NCBI GenBank assembly: GCA_900537125.1
Contig: UNRJ01000009.1
Span: 124,001 to 188,000 of the forward strand
From: Rhodobacteraceae bacterium Alg238-R152
GTDB taxonomy: Bacteria; Pseudomonadota; Alphaproteobacteria; Rhodobacterales; Rhodobacteraceae
Direction of reading: 5' to 3'
DNA length: 64,000 nt
Shown: positions 46,557-55,703 of the stretch, piece by piece
Position numbering within the stretch: the stretch's first letter is position 1
Layout of the letters: each line of letters begins with the position of its first letter
Made by a program: the position numbers and the translations under genes
Notes under the pieces: model-generated
What the model was told of the DNA's origin: nothing
Seen by the model: only the letters and a program-made list of their open reading frames with translations
Database searches by the model: none

Positions 46557-47120
46557 CGAGAGATCCAATTGACGTGCACCGGTCATCTTGACCGCCTCGG
46601 CCACATTGTCGACGGTCAGCCCGCCGGCCAACATCCACGGACGCGGCCAATACTTACGGTTCACCAGACGCCAATCAAAAGACAGCCCATTGCCACCCGG
46701 CAGCTCAGCGGTCTGGGGTGGTTTTGCGTCCACCAGCAACTGATCCGCAACGGCGCCATAGGTGTCGATCTTGGCCACATCCTCAGCGTCAGAAATGCCA
46801 ATCGCCTTCATCACTGGCAGGCCAAACCGCTCCCGCACTTGGGCCACACGCTCTGGGCTTTCACGGCCATGAAGCTGCAACATGTCCAATGGAACGGTCT
46901 CTACCAGCTTATCCAGGAACGCATCATCCGCATTCACAGTCAGCGCCACCTTGGCAACGCCCACCGGCGCTTCCACCGCCAGATCGCGCGCTTGCGCCAA
47001 TCCAACATTACGCGGCGATTTTTCAAAGAAGACAAATCCAATATAGGCCGCGCCAGCTTCCGCCGCCGCCGCCACATGTGCGGGCTCTTTTAACCCGCAA
47101 ATCTTGACACGAATATCCAT
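46476..47120 (-). CDS. trpF: phosphoribosylanthranilate isomerase
   Basis: A 214-residue TIM-barrel enzyme of tryptophan synthesis. Signature [11 protein letters not shown] at the start holds the catalytic Cys; [10 protein letters not shown] and the late [15 protein letters not shown] (phosphate site and catalytic Asp region) are present. Downstream of ihfB and the LapA-domain gene on the same strand, a conserved order in Rhodobacterales. Confidence 0.96.
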   Translation of the reverse strand: MDIRVKICGLKEPAHVAAAAEAGAAYIGFVFFEKSPRNVGLAQARDLAVEAPVGVAKVALTVNADDAFLDKLVETVPLDMLQLHGRESPERVAQVRERFGLPVMKAIGISDAEDVAKIDTYGAVADQLLVDAKPPQTAELPGGNGLSFDWRLVNRKYWPRPWMLAGGLTVDNVAEAVKMTGARQLDLSSGVESAPGVKDVSMIRAFMKAVKNAL

Positions 47121-47159
47121 GGTCCGGACCTACCCGACCTTCCGGTCAAAGCAAAGCGC

Positions 47160-47510
47160 TCAGCTGGCTTCATCCAAAAGCGTCAGCACTTCGTCTTTCT
47201 TCTCCGCCTCGCGGCCTTTCAGGCGACGCACTTCACGCTGGGACTTGTGCAACTCTTTCTGCGCTTTGGTTTTGTCTGCCCGATGACGATGCTCGCGCAG
47301 CCACTCCCAAACAAAGCCCACAACAAGACCCACCACAATTGCGCCAAAGATCACAGCAAACAGCGGCAGCTGAATGCTGTGGTTGAGCCCAAGTAGATCA
47401 CTCACTGCGCCGGGCAACAGCGTGAGAGTCACAATATCGCGGTTTGCCAAGGCAACCGCGATCAACACGACAGCCAAGCTGCCGAGAAATGCATAGCGAA
47501 TATAGCGCAT
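47160..47510 (-). CDS. LapA-domain membrane protein
   Basis: A 116-residue inner-membrane protein with two membrane helices (about residues 7-24 and 47-68) and a charged coiled-coil C-terminus, as in the LapA/DUF1049 family (LPLFAVIFGAIVVGLVVGF). In E. coli LapAB regulate LPS assembly, but here only the LapA-type part is present. It follows ihfB by 3 bp. Confidence 0.85.
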   Translation of the reverse strand: MRYIRYAFLGSLAVVLIAVALANRDIVTLTLLPGAVSDLLGLNHSIQLPLFAVIFGAIVVGLVVGFVWEWLREHRHRADKTKAQKELHKSQREVRRLKGREAEKKDEVLTLLDEAS

Positions 47511-47513
47511 AGC

Positions 47514-47795
47514 TTACTTTCCGTTCAAACGATCCCGTAAAAGCTTGCCGGTTTTGAAAAACGGCACATGCTTTTCTTCCACTTCCACCGATTCACCGGT
47601 ACGCGGGTTGCGTCCAACACGAGCCTCCCGCTGTTTGACTGAAAACGCGCCAAAGCCCCGCAGCTCAACACGATCGCCACGGCTCATCGCTTCCGTGATC
47701 TCTTCAAAGATCGTGTTCACGATGCGCTCAACATCGCGCTGGTAGAGGTGTGGGTTTTCATCTGCAATTTTCTGAATCAATTCCGAACGGATCAT
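47514..47795 (-). CDS. ihfB: integration host factor beta
   Basis: A 93-residue nucleoid protein with the IHF/HU fold: [36 protein letters not shown], and the DNA-intercalating arm [14 protein letters not shown] with conserved Pro. It forms IhfAB, bending DNA at promoters and origins. It heads an operon with the LapA-type gene and trpF. Start ATG 47795 has a good purine-rich leader (agggaga). Confidence 0.96.
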   Translation of the reverse strand: MIRSELIQKIADENPHLYQRDVERIVNTIFEEITEAMSRGDRVELRGFGAFSVKQREARVGRNPRTGESVEVEEKHVPFFKTGKLLRDRLNGK

Positions 47796-48046
47796 CGGTG
47801 TCTATCTCCCTGAGGGCGTGCAGGTCTTTTCGCATGCATCTGATTGACTATAGGAAGAAAGCTGCAGAACGGAAACGAATTGTCTGCCTCAGTTGGTGGA
47901 AATCCGCTTAATTCAGCGAATTTTTCCGCCCAACTGCCTTACAAACCAACGATTTCTGCCAGCTGGCTACGGGAAACCTTACGTCACCTGTCTCGCCGCG
48001 ACGCAGAGAAGCCATTGATTCGCAACAGAAAGCCAATCCAGATTTA

Positions 48047-49327
48047 TCAGTGCATTTTGGCCTTTATACGCCGCACCATGCCCCAAACCCCAAGTACCAC
48101 AAGTGGCGTTAGCACTGCCAGAACCACGCCTTTGCTCACGCCAAGCGGGGTTGCCAGCGGATACACCAGATAGCCTGCCAGCGAGACCGCGTAGTAGCTA
48201 ATCGCCACCACCGACAGCCCCTCCACTGTCTCTTGCAAACGCAACGCCAAATCCGCCCGCCGGTCCATGCTTTCCAAAAGTGCTTGGTTCTGCGCAGAGC
48301 GTGCCACCTCGACTTTTGTGCGCAACAGCTGTGCGGCGCGCCCGACCCGCTCTGCCAGCGACTGGAGGCGGCTCTCGCTGTGGTTCACCGTGCGCATCGC
48401 CGGATCATATCGGCGTGTCATAAATTCACTAAACGTCTGACGCCCGTGAAACCGCTCTTCGCGCAGTATTTTTATCCGCTGCTGCACAATACTCTCATAC
48501 GCGCTGGTCGCACCAAACCGAAACGATGTGTCCGCAATCAACCGCTCCACATCACCGGACAACTCCAGCAAGGCCTGCAGCGTCTCTGCCGCATCATCCC
48601 GGTCACTGCGCAAATGCCCCATCAACCGCCCCGCGTCGGTCTCCAGCGCCCCAAGTTCCCGCGATATGGCTTTCACCCGAAAGTACCCCAACATCGACAT
48701 ACATTTGTAGGTCTCAATCTCACACAACCGCTGAACCACGCGCCCCACACGCCGCGCCCCGGTTTCTGGTGCAACAAACACCGCCATATTCTGATGGCCG
48801 TTGGCAGCAATGCGGAAATCCGTGGCCACCACACAGGTCTGATCCAGCACATAATTTGCCGCCACCGTTTCTGGCAAAAACCAGTCATAGATCTGGGCGA
48901 TCATCTCTTCATCACTGGGCATATTTTCCACCCGGATCATCGCCGACGTCACCCGCTGCCCGGGCGCGGCCGCCAACCAGTCTTCGGGGAACACATCCAG
49001 ATCGGCTGGGTCAAAAGCCCGCGTGCTCACCTGCGGCAAAAACATTGTATAGGTGACAAACTCGGCGTGTTGCTCCCACTTCAATGTGTCCCGCCCAATT
49101 TGACAGGTGAAATGTGTCGCTCCTGGTTGGGGATGTGGTGCACCAGACCGGTCCAACAGATCGTAAAGGTGGTCCAGCTCGGCCGCCGTTTCCACCCCCA
49201 CTTGATCCTGCGGAATGCGCCAGGCGATATAGACCGCCCGGCACGGTGCGTTCAGTGTCGGGAACGGACGCGCGTGTAGCTCATTGGCCAGTTTGTAGCG
49301 CAGCGGATGGTCTTGAATGGCGGACAT
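48047..49327 (-). CDS. DUF3422 family membrane protein
   Basis: A 426-residue protein resembling DUF3422 (NELHARPFPTLNAPCRAVYIAW at the start, then GYFRVKAISRELGALET and HGRQTFSEFMTRRYDPAMRTV). Two hydrophobic segments lie at the C-terminus (about residues 365-385 and 392-410), so most of the protein should be cytosolic. Function unknown. Single gene. Confidence 0.85.
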   Translation of the reverse strand: MSAIQDHPLRYKLANELHARPFPTLNAPCRAVYIAWRIPQDQVGVETAAELDHLYDLLDRSGAPHPQPGATHFTCQIGRDTLKWEQHAEFVTYTMFLPQVSTRAFDPADLDVFPEDWLAAAPGQRVTSAMIRVENMPSDEEMIAQIYDWFLPETVAANYVLDQTCVVATDFRIAANGHQNMAVFVAPETGARRVGRVVQRLCEIETYKCMSMLGYFRVKAISRELGALETDAGRLMGHLRSDRDDAAETLQALLELSGDVERLIADTSFRFGATSAYESIVQQRIKILREERFHGRQTFSEFMTRRYDPAMRTVNHSESRLQSLAERVGRAAQLLRTKVEVARSAQNQALLESMDRRADLALRLQETVEGLSVVAISYYAVSLAGYLVYPLATPLGVSKGVVLAVLTPLVVLGVWGMVRRIKAKMH

Positions 49328-49441
49328 GCTCTTCTCCTGATCGCGCCAAATTTACCCAGCCGAGATGAAAAGTAAATGTTTTTGTTGCTTTTCAAACACT
49401 TGCTGGGATACCACTGCATACCAAAGGCCAAATCCTTTGAC

Positions 49442-49813
49442 CTATTCTTCTGCAAAAACCTCCTGCGCTGCATTCAACCCATTGATCGCCGCTGGCAAAC
49501 CACCATAGAGCGCCATTTGCCAAATGACCTCCGCGATCTCTTCCTGCGAGGCGCCGGCCTGTCGTGTGTTGGCAATGTTGATCTTCAACTGTGGGGCTGT
49601 CTGCCCGCCCAGCGCTGTCAACGCCGCAACCGTGCACAGTTGCCGGGTCTTCAAATCCACCACCCCGCGGGTGTAATGTCGGCCATAGGCCCATTCCACC
49701 AAGCTCTCCGCCATGTCTGGCACCAAGCCATCATAACGCTCCACCAAAACCCCTTCCACGGTGGGGTTCAAATCCGCCAATACCGCGCGTCCACGTTCCA
49801 ATGCTTCAGACAT
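49442..49813 (-). CDS. carboxymuconolactone decarboxylase family protein
   Basis: A 123-residue protein of the CMD/AhpD-like fold (RQLCTVAALTALGGQTAPQLKINI, then QEEIAEVIWQMALYGGLPAA). Members include decarboxylases and peroxidase-like proteins; a CxxC motif is absent, so AhpD-type activity is unlikely. Its start overlaps the upstream MerR gene by 8 bases; together they form a regulator-target operon. Confidence 0.88.
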   Translation of the reverse strand: MSEALERGRAVLADLNPTVEGVLVERYDGLVPDMAESLVEWAYGRHYTRGVVDLKTRQLCTVAALTALGGQTAPQLKINIANTRQAGASQEEIAEVIWQMALYGGLPAAINGLNAAQEVFAEE

Positions 49814-50174
49814 GATCCATTTTTCCTTCCAACTCTCTGTAAAAATTCACTTTCTGATCCATTAAGATCAGCGTGTCTTGCAACGTGACCATCTGCGCAC
49901 GCATCACGTCCCGATGCGCCTCCAGCATCTCGCGCCGCGCCGCCAAGGTGCTGTCGCCCTGCGCCCGCAACCGCGCATAACGCACCCGATCCGCCTGTTT
50001 CATTCCCGTAGCGTTGAGCTGGGTGATGAAGCGGATCCATCCCAAAACCTCTTCGCCATAATCCCGACGCCCCGCATCATCGCGCGGCGGCGAGTCAATC
50101 AGCCCAATCTTTTCGTAGAACCGTAACGTGTCCACGCTGAGCCCCGTGGCCGCAGCCACCTCCGAAATCCGCAT
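49806..50174 (-). CDS. MerR family transcriptional regulator
   Basis: A 122-residue regulator with the MerR HTH (MRISEVAAATGLSVDTLRFYEKIGLI, residues 1-40) and a coiled-coil dimer helix. No conserved metal-binding Cys cluster, so it likely senses something other than a heavy metal. Overlaps the CMD gene, probably its regulator. Confidence 0.9.
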   Translation of the reverse strand: MRISEVAAATGLSVDTLRFYEKIGLIDSPPRDDAGRRDYGEEVLGWIRFITQLNATGMKQADRVRYARLRAQGDSTLAARREMLEAHRDVMRAQMVTLQDTLILMDQKVNFYRELEGKMDHV

Positions 50175-50318
50175 CTGTTCTCCTGTTCATGTGAGTCGGC
50201 CCCACCATACGAGTTGAAGTGCGCTCCAACTCAAGCCCCAAAATGCACCTTCTCAATTTTGGCTTGCCGCGCCCGCCACGCGCCCCTATCCATGGCTCTG
50301 CGGTCCAACATTGGGCCG

Positions 50319-50520
50319 CAACGTTCTCAGGGCGGGGTGAAATTCCCCACCGGCGGTAAGCAGCGCAGCTGTAAGCCCGCGAGCGGCTTTCAGATTGGAA
50401 CGCGTCCTCATCCCCAAAAGTGGGAACCGGTTTTGGGACGAGATGCGGAGACAATAAGAAAGTGTCAGCAGATCAGGTGCAACTCCTGAGCCGACGGTCA
50501 CAGTCCGGATGGAAGAGAGC
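50319..50520 (+). promoter_or_regulatory. FMN riboswitch
   Basis: The RFN element is clear: GGGTGAAATTCCCCACCGGC and GGTAAG, then AGCCCGCGAGCGGC, then GTCAGCAGATCAGGTGCAAC, TCCTGAGCCGACGGTCACAG and GTCCGGATGGAAGAGAGC. It lies 90 bp before the RibN-type gene and should lower its expression when FMN is abundant. An extra palindrome (50401-50448) is inserted in the variable arm between the conserved halves. Confidence 0.95.
50401..50448. repeat. extragenic palindrome inside the FMN riboswitch
   Basis: CCCAAAA (50413-50419) and TTTTGGG (50431-50437) flank GTGGGAACCGG, with longer imperfect arms (GCGTCCTCATC / GACGAGATGCG). The core AAAAGTGGGAACCGGTTTT is a frequent palindromic element of alphaproteobacterial genomes, as I remember it. 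Here it forms the variable hairpin of the riboswitch. Confidence 0.7.
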
Positions 50521-50608
50521 GGGAAGAACCTGAACAGAGCTGGCGACAGCGCTGTTTGGCTTGTCCTGTTTTGCCTTGAGTTGTGAGCGCAGATGAAAGG
50601 ACAACGCC

Positions 50609-51496
50609 ATGACTCGCATTTTTGCAACCACCCGCCCGGCCACCGCCGGCGCTTTCCTGATGATCTTTGCCGGGCTCCTGTTCGCATTGGTCAACACCAT
50701 TGTACAATGGGGCACGATGAAAATGGGCCTGCACCCCACCCGCGTCGCCTTCTGGCAGTACCTAATTGCCACACTCTGGTTGGTGCCGTGGATGATCTTC
50801 AAAACCCCCGACGCCCTGCGCACCAAAGCCCTGCCCAAACACCTGTTGCGCGTTGGCTTTGCAGTCATCGGGGTGCAGCTTTGGGTCACCGGCCTTGCCC
50901 ATGTGCCGATCTGGCAAGCCATATCGCTCATCATGTTGTCCCCGTTCTTTGTCACCGTGTTGGCAGGGCTCTGGCTTGGAGAACATGTGTCGCCTCACCG
51001 CTGGGGCGCTGTTGTGAGCGGGTTCATTGGCGGTATGATCATCCTCGCGCCCTGGTCTGACGCCTTTACACCTCACGCCCTCTATCCGGTTGGCGCCGCC
51101 ATCTTCTGGGGCCTCACCAGTCTGATGACCAAACAAATGAGCAGCACCGAAAGCCCGGCCACGCTCACGCTCTACCTATTGATGCTGCTCACCCCGATCA
51201 ACGCCGGTCTCGCACTGGACGCAGGCCTCGGCTTTGAAGGTGTGACCGCTGGCCTTCTGCTTATCGGCGCAGGTTTGTTCACAGCCGTGGCGCAATATGT
51301 CTTGGCCCGCGCCTACAACATCGCGGATGCCGCCTATCTGCAACCATTTGACCATCTCAAACTGCCGTTCAACGTCGGCCTGGGCCTGGTGGTTTTTGGC
51401 TACGCCCCGCCCGGCAGCCTGTGGCTCGGCGCCGCCCTGATCGTCGGGGCCTCCTTTGCGCTTCTGCGCCAAGAAGCCCGCCTGCAAACCGCCTGA
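50609..51496 (+). CDS. ribN: riboflavin transporter, EamA/DMT type (RibN-like)
   Basis: A 295-residue inner-membrane protein with ten hydrophobic segments in two EamA halves (first about residues 15-145, second about 155-285). The DMT-type RibN family imports riboflavin in several alphaproteobacteria and is often under an FMN riboswitch; the riboswitch here is the main evidence for substrate. The ATG at 50609 lies after a purine-rich stretch (aaaggacaacgcc). Confidence 0.85.
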   Translation: MTRIFATTRPATAGAFLMIFAGLLFALVNTIVQWGTMKMGLHPTRVAFWQYLIATLWLVPWMIFKTPDALRTKALPKHLLRVGFAVIGVQLWVTGLAHVPIWQAISLIMLSPFFVTVLAGLWLGEHVSPHRWGAVVSGFIGGMIILAPWSDAFTPHALYPVGAAIFWGLTSLMTKQMSSTESPATLTLYLLMLLTPINAGLALDAGLGFEGVTAGLLLIGAGLFTAVAQYVLARAYNIADAAYLQPFDHLKLPFNVGLGLVVFGYAPPGSLWLGAALIVGASFALLRQEARLQTA

Positions 51497-51508
51497 TGAC
51501 TTGGCGTG

Positions 51509-51640
51509 GCTCAAGCCTCCGGGCTTGAGCCTTCAGGGGCGCTGCCCCTCACACAGCAGGCTGTGCCCACCCCGGGATATTTTTTGGACCATGAATGTGG
51601 GAACGCAATGTGTCTCATTCATGGTCCAAAAATATCCCCG
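51509..51640. repeat. composite palindromic repeat, copy 2
   Basis: Blocks in order: hairpin GGCTCAAGC-CTCCGG-GCTTGAGCC; hairpin GGGGCGCTGCCCC; GCAGGCTGTGCCCACCCCGGG; then a long inverted repeat, GATATTTTTTGGACCATGAATG (51576-51597) against CATTCATGGTCCAAAAATATC (51616-51636). The first three blocks match copy 1 at 33368-33449. Confidence 0.7.
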
Positions 51641-51681
51641 CCGGAGGCATCGTCACTCTCGGCAAACACCACCGCAAGACA

Positions 51682-51710
51682 AAAGGGCGCCCCGTTCTAG
51701 GGCGCCCTTT
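51682..51710. terminator. bidirectional terminator of pntB and ribN side
   Basis: An 11-bp perfect stem AAAGGGCGCCC/GGGCGCCCTTT, 24 bp after the pntB stop, with short A/T flanks on both sides. Confidence 0.8.
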
Positions 51711-51733
51711 CCACACTCTATGGCAGTGATCAA

Positions 51734-53176
51734 TTACTCGATCATACCCAGCAACTTATCGAGGCTGGCTTTCGCGTCCCCATAGAACATGCGTGTGTTC
51801 TCTTTGAAGAACAGCGGGTTTTCGATGCCGGAGTAGCCAGTCCCCTGACCACGCTTGGACACAAACACCTGCTTGGCTTTCCAGCATTCCAGAACCGGCA
51901 TCCCCGCGATGGGGCTGTTCGGATCTTCTTGGGCTGCCGGGTTCACGATGTCGTTGGAGCCAATCACGATGGCCACATCCGTGTCCGGAAAGTCCTCGTT
52001 GATCTCGTCCATCTCCAGCACGATGTCATAGGGCACCTTGGCTTCCGCCAAGAGCACGTTCATGTGCCCCGGCAGACGACCCGCAACCGGGTGGATGGCA
52101 AACCGCACGGTTTTGCCTTTGGCCCGCAGACGACGGGTCAGCTCCGCCACGTTCTGCTGTGCCTGTGCCACCGCCATACCGTAGCCTGGGATGATCACAA
52201 CACTGTCCGCATCTTCCAACGCGCTGGCAACACCATCCGCTTCAATCGCGATCTGTTCCCCTTCGACTTCCATCGCCGGACCAGTGGTCCCGCCAAAGCC
52301 GCCAAGGATCACCGACACAAAGGAGCGGTTCATCGCCTTACACATGATGTAGGACAGGATTGCACCGGAGGAGCCCACAAGCGCACCCACCACAATCAAC
52401 AGGTCGTTGCCCAAGGAGAACCCAATCGCCGCAGCCGCCCAACCGGAGTAGCTGTTCAGCATTGAGACAACCACTGGCATGTCCGCGCCACCGATGCCCA
52501 TAATCAGGTGATACCCAATGAACAGCGCTGCAATGGTCAGGATCAACAGCGGCAGGAAGCCACCGGTGTTCAGATACCAGATCAAGCACAGCAGCGAGAG
52601 GCCCGCCGCACCAGCATTCAGCAGATGACCACCCGGCAGCTTTTCAGCATTGGAGGACACTTTGCCGGACAGTTTGCCATAGGCAATCAGCGAGCCGGTG
52701 AAGGTCACCGCCCCAATCCAGACACCCAGGCTCAGTTCAACAAACAGGATGCTGATCTCAACCCCAGATTTCTTGGCGATCAGCTGACCAAAGGTGCCAA
52801 GGTCTTTCACCGCATCCGGACCCGCTGCGACAGCCTGTGCCGCATTGCCGATCTCAAAATGCGCATTGAGCCCCACAAACACCGCCGCCAGACCAACCAG
52901 CGCGTGCATGCCAGCCACAAGCTCCGGCATCTGGGTCATCTCGACCTTGCTGGCCAGTTGGTAGCCAATGAAGCCACCCCCCGCGATCAGCGGAATGGAC
53001 AGCCACCACAGGCCGGCACCAGGGCCGATGAGTGTCGCAAACACCGCCAGCGCCATGCCGGAAATGCCGTACCACACCGCGCGCTTGGCGCTTTCTTGAT
53101 TGTTCAGCCCCCCCAAGGAGAGGATGAAGAGCACTGCCGCAACAACGTATGCCGCGGTTGTAAAACCGTATTCCAT
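51734..53176 (-). CDS. pntB: NAD(P) transhydrogenase beta subunit
   Basis: A 480-residue inner-membrane protein with about eight helices in the first 270 residues and a C-terminal NADP(H)-binding domain ([48 protein letters not shown]). With PntA it couples proton flow to NADPH formation from NADH. Start ATG 53176 follows a strong aaggagg site, 12 bp after the pntA stop. Confidence 0.96.
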   Translation of the reverse strand: MEYGFTTAAYVVAAVLFILSLGGLNNQESAKRAVWYGISGMALAVFATLIGPGAGLWWLSIPLIAGGGFIGYQLASKVEMTQMPELVAGMHALVGLAAVFVGLNAHFEIGNAAQAVAAGPDAVKDLGTFGQLIAKKSGVEISILFVELSLGVWIGAVTFTGSLIAYGKLSGKVSSNAEKLPGGHLLNAGAAGLSLLCLIWYLNTGGFLPLLILTIAALFIGYHLIMGIGGADMPVVVSMLNSYSGWAAAAIGFSLGNDLLIVVGALVGSSGAILSYIMCKAMNRSFVSVILGGFGGTTGPAMEVEGEQIAIEADGVASALEDADSVVIIPGYGMAVAQAQQNVAELTRRLRAKGKTVRFAIHPVAGRLPGHMNVLLAEAKVPYDIVLEMDEINEDFPDTDVAIVIGSNDIVNPAAQEDPNSPIAGMPVLECWKAKQVFVSKRGQGTGYSGIENPLFFKENTRMFYGDAKASLDKLLGMIE

Positions 53177-53188
53177 CGCTCGACCTCC

Positions 53189-54760
53189 TTAGGACTTCTG
53201 GAACATGGCGAGCATGCGCCGTGTCACGAGGAAACCGCCGAAGATGTTGATCCCGGCCATGAATACTGAGAGCGCTGCGAGCAGGATCACCAGGAAACTA
53301 CCAGAGCCAATCTGCATGAGCGCCCCCAAGATGATGATCGAGGAGATCGCGTTGGTGACCGCCATCAGCGGTGTGTGCAGCGAGTGCGCCACGCCCCAGA
53401 TGACCTGGAAGCCCACAAAACACGCCAATGCAAATACAATGAAGTGCTGCATAAAACTCGCCGGGGCCACCAGACCCAGCAACAGGATCAAGGCCCCGCC
53501 GCCGCCCAACAGCATCACCTGCTGTTTTGTCTGCGCTTTAAACGCCGCCACTTCGGCCGCGCGCTTTTCTTCTGGTGTCAGCTCAGGAACAACTTCCTTC
53601 GGCTTCGCCGCAATCGCCGCCACTTTGGGTGGGGGTGGTGGGAAGGTGATGTCCCCTTCAAAGGTCACGGTTGCGCCACGGATCACATCGTCTTCCATGT
53701 CGTGGTTGATCTGACCGTCTTTCTCAGGGGTCAGGTCAGTCATCATGTGACGGATGTTGGTCGCATACAGGCTGGAGGACTGCGCCGCCATACGCGATGG
53801 GAAGTCGGTGTAGCCGATGATGGTCACGCCATTCTCGGTCACAATCTTCTCGTCCATCACGGTCAGCTTACAGTTGCCGCCTTTTTCCGCTGCCAGATCG
53901 ACAATCACGGAGCCCGGCTTCATCGCTGCAACCATGTCTTCGGTCCACAGCTCCGGTGCTTCGCGGTTTGGGATCAACGCGGTGGTGATCACAATATCCA
54001 CATCCGGCGCCAGTTCGCGGAACTTAGCCAACTGCGCTTCGCGGAATTCTGGGCTCGACACAGAGGCATAGCCACCTGAAGCCGCGCCATCCGCCTGCTC
54101 TTCCTCAAAGTCGAGGTAAACAAACTCAGCGCCCATCGATTCAACCTGCTCCGCCACTTCCGGACGCACGTCAAACGCCAACGTAATGGCCCCCAGCGAT
54201 GTGGATGTGCCAATCGCAGCCAATCCGGCCACACCAGCGCCAACAACCAAGACCTTCGCTGGCGGCACTTTACCCGCCGCTGTGATCTGACCGGTGAAGA
54301 ACCGGCCAAAGTTGTTGCCCGCCTCGATCACCGCGCGGTAACCCGCGATGTTGGCCATGGAGGACAGCGCGTCCATCTTCTGCGCGCGCGAAATACGTGG
54401 TACCATTTCCATGGCAATCACGTTGGCGCCTTTGGCCTTCGCCGCCGCCATGCCGTCTTCGTTCCCAGCGGGATTGAAGAAGGAGATCAGCGTCTTGTCT
54501 TTGGTCAGACGCTTGAGCTCAGTGTCATCCGGTTGGCGCACTTTTGCGACAATGTCAGACGCTTTCCAAAGCGCGGCTGCGGTCTTCACAACCTCAACCC
54601 CGGCAGCCTCATAAGTGGCATCCGAAAATCCCGCGCCGGCACCGGCGCCACTTTCAATGGCGCACTCATAGCCGAGCTTTTGAAGCTGTTTGGCAGAATC
54701 CGGAGTCATCGCGACCCGGTTCTCGCCGCCAAACACCTCTTTTGGTGTACCTATCTTCAC
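53189..54760 (-). CDS. pntA: NAD(P) transhydrogenase alpha subunit
   Basis: A 523-residue protein. Residues 1-370 form the NAD(H)-binding domain ([17 protein letters not shown] at the start, [16 protein letters not shown] near residue 170), then a linker with Pro-rich stretch, and three or four membrane helices (about 415-510). It is the single-chain E. coli-like PntA, not the split PntAA/PntAB form common in other alphaproteobacteria. Start GTG 54760 with ggggg upstream. A PhaR-like palindrome lies 120 bp upstream. Confidence 0.95.
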   Translation of the reverse strand: MKIGTPKEVFGGENRVAMTPDSAKQLQKLGYECAIESGAGAGAGFSDATYEAAGVEVVKTAAALWKASDIVAKVRQPDDTELKRLTKDKTLISFFNPAGNEDGMAAAKAKGANVIAMEMVPRISRAQKMDALSSMANIAGYRAVIEAGNNFGRFFTGQITAAGKVPPAKVLVVGAGVAGLAAIGTSTSLGAITLAFDVRPEVAEQVESMGAEFVYLDFEEEQADGAASGGYASVSSPEFREAQLAKFRELAPDVDIVITTALIPNREAPELWTEDMVAAMKPGSVIVDLAAEKGGNCKLTVMDEKIVTENGVTIIGYTDFPSRMAAQSSSLYATNIRHMMTDLTPEKDGQINHDMEDDVIRGATVTFEGDITFPPPPPKVAAIAAKPKEVVPELTPEEKRAAEVAAFKAQTKQQVMLLGGGGALILLLGLVAPASFMQHFIVFALACFVGFQVIWGVAHSLHTPLMAVTNAISSIIILGALMQIGSGSFLVILLAALSVFMAGINIFGGFLVTRRMLAMFQKS

Positions 54761-54879
54761 CTGTCTTATCCCCCTTCAGAGTCAGAGCAATAATGTTTCA
54801 CGCAGACCGTGCTGCACTTGCATAATGTTTTAACGCCACCTGATTTGCTGCACAAGCAAACAAGCAACATACCGTATTT

Positions 54880-54890
54880 CTGCGACGCAA
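54880..54890. promoter_or_regulatory. PhaR-like site upstream of pntA
   Basis: CTGCGACGCAA, one mismatch to CTGC-N3-GCAG, lies in the 135-bp region before pntA. Binding is an inference; the site also sits just after the ICMT-like gene stop. Confidence 0.4.
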
Positions 54891-54895
54891 CCGCA

Positions 54896-55354
54896 TCACA
54901 CCCACCTGCGCACTTTCTCGCAATAGCGCGCAAAATCCATCCGAAATGTCTTCCGCAGGCGATTTTCTTCTGGAATGACAAAGCGTTTTTCCAGAACCCA
55001 CAGGAACACCGGCACCAAAGGCAACGCCAGCACTGCGTCCCAATAAAGGACGAAACCCGCAAGGATCATCACATCAGCGAGATAGATCGGGTTGCGACTG
55101 CGTTTGAAAATCCCGCTTTGAACAAGGCGCGCACTGTCCTGATGGGGATGAATTGTGGTCTGATGTCGCCGCATTTCCATCACCGCCAACGCGGTCAAAA
55201 CCACACCGCCGCCCACCAGCAACCCGCCAAGTAGATCCGCCCAAACTGGTCCAAAACTCAAACCATACGTCCACCGGGTTGATTGCACCCACGCCAGCCC
55301 CAGCGCCGCCAGTAGCCACACAGGTGGAATATCAATTGACCGCAATAGTTTCAT
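54896..55354 (-). CDS. isoprenylcysteine methyltransferase-like membrane protein
   Basis: A 152-residue membrane protein with four hydrophobic segments and the ICMT/PEMT-like C-terminal motif: RSRNPIYLADVMI (about residue 85) and the EENRLRKTF segment (about 128). Bacterial members methylate unknown lipid or protein substrates. ATG 55354 has aggaag upstream. Confidence 0.85.
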   Translation of the reverse strand: MKLLRSIDIPPVWLLAALGLAWVQSTRWTYGLSFGPVWADLLGGLLVGGGVVLTALAVMEMRRHQTTIHPHQDSARLVQSGIFKRSRNPIYLADVMILAGFVLYWDAVLALPLVPVFLWVLEKRFVIPEENRLRKTFRMDFARYCEKVRRWV

Positions 55355-55703
55355 TCGAACTTCCTAGTCAAAACAACGCAAAGTCCTTGGCCTGGCCGCA
55401 GACCCAGAATTGGTATTACCTTAGTGCGCCGTTGTATCTTGCCTCTTGGTTTAACGATCCATTGGTTCACTGCAACGAATGAGACCCGTCGTGCGTCAAA
55501 AAGGGCCAGAAAGCCGCGCCTCGTGGCCAAAATAGGACAGAAGTTTTGTCCGAAATGCAATTTTGAGCGTTTTTCCCGCAACTCCCCTCGGACATTTTTC
55601 CCTTCAAAGCTGTCATTGTGACCTTGCGACGCAAACAACCTGAACGCTTGTCCGGTCTTATCCGCGCGCTAATGTGATCCCAACACAGCTCAGGGAGAGA
55701 GAC
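55355..55703. other. intergenic region before SDR gene
   Basis: About 350 bases with no convincing gene. A palindrome TTGCGACGCAA (55624-55634) lies 70 bp upstream of the SDR gene and has the TGC-N3-GCA core of PhaR sites. Confidence 0.45.
55624..55634. promoter_or_regulatory. TTGC-N3-GCAA palindrome upstream of SDR gene
   Basis: TTGCGACGCAA shares the GCGACGC core with the near-matches before phaP, the HU-like gene and pntA. It lies about 70 bp before the SDR start, a position suited to regulation. Confidence 0.4.

Noticed and set aside
55424-55621. 65-codon frame before the SDR gene
   Set aside because: It has no ribosome site and atypical composition.
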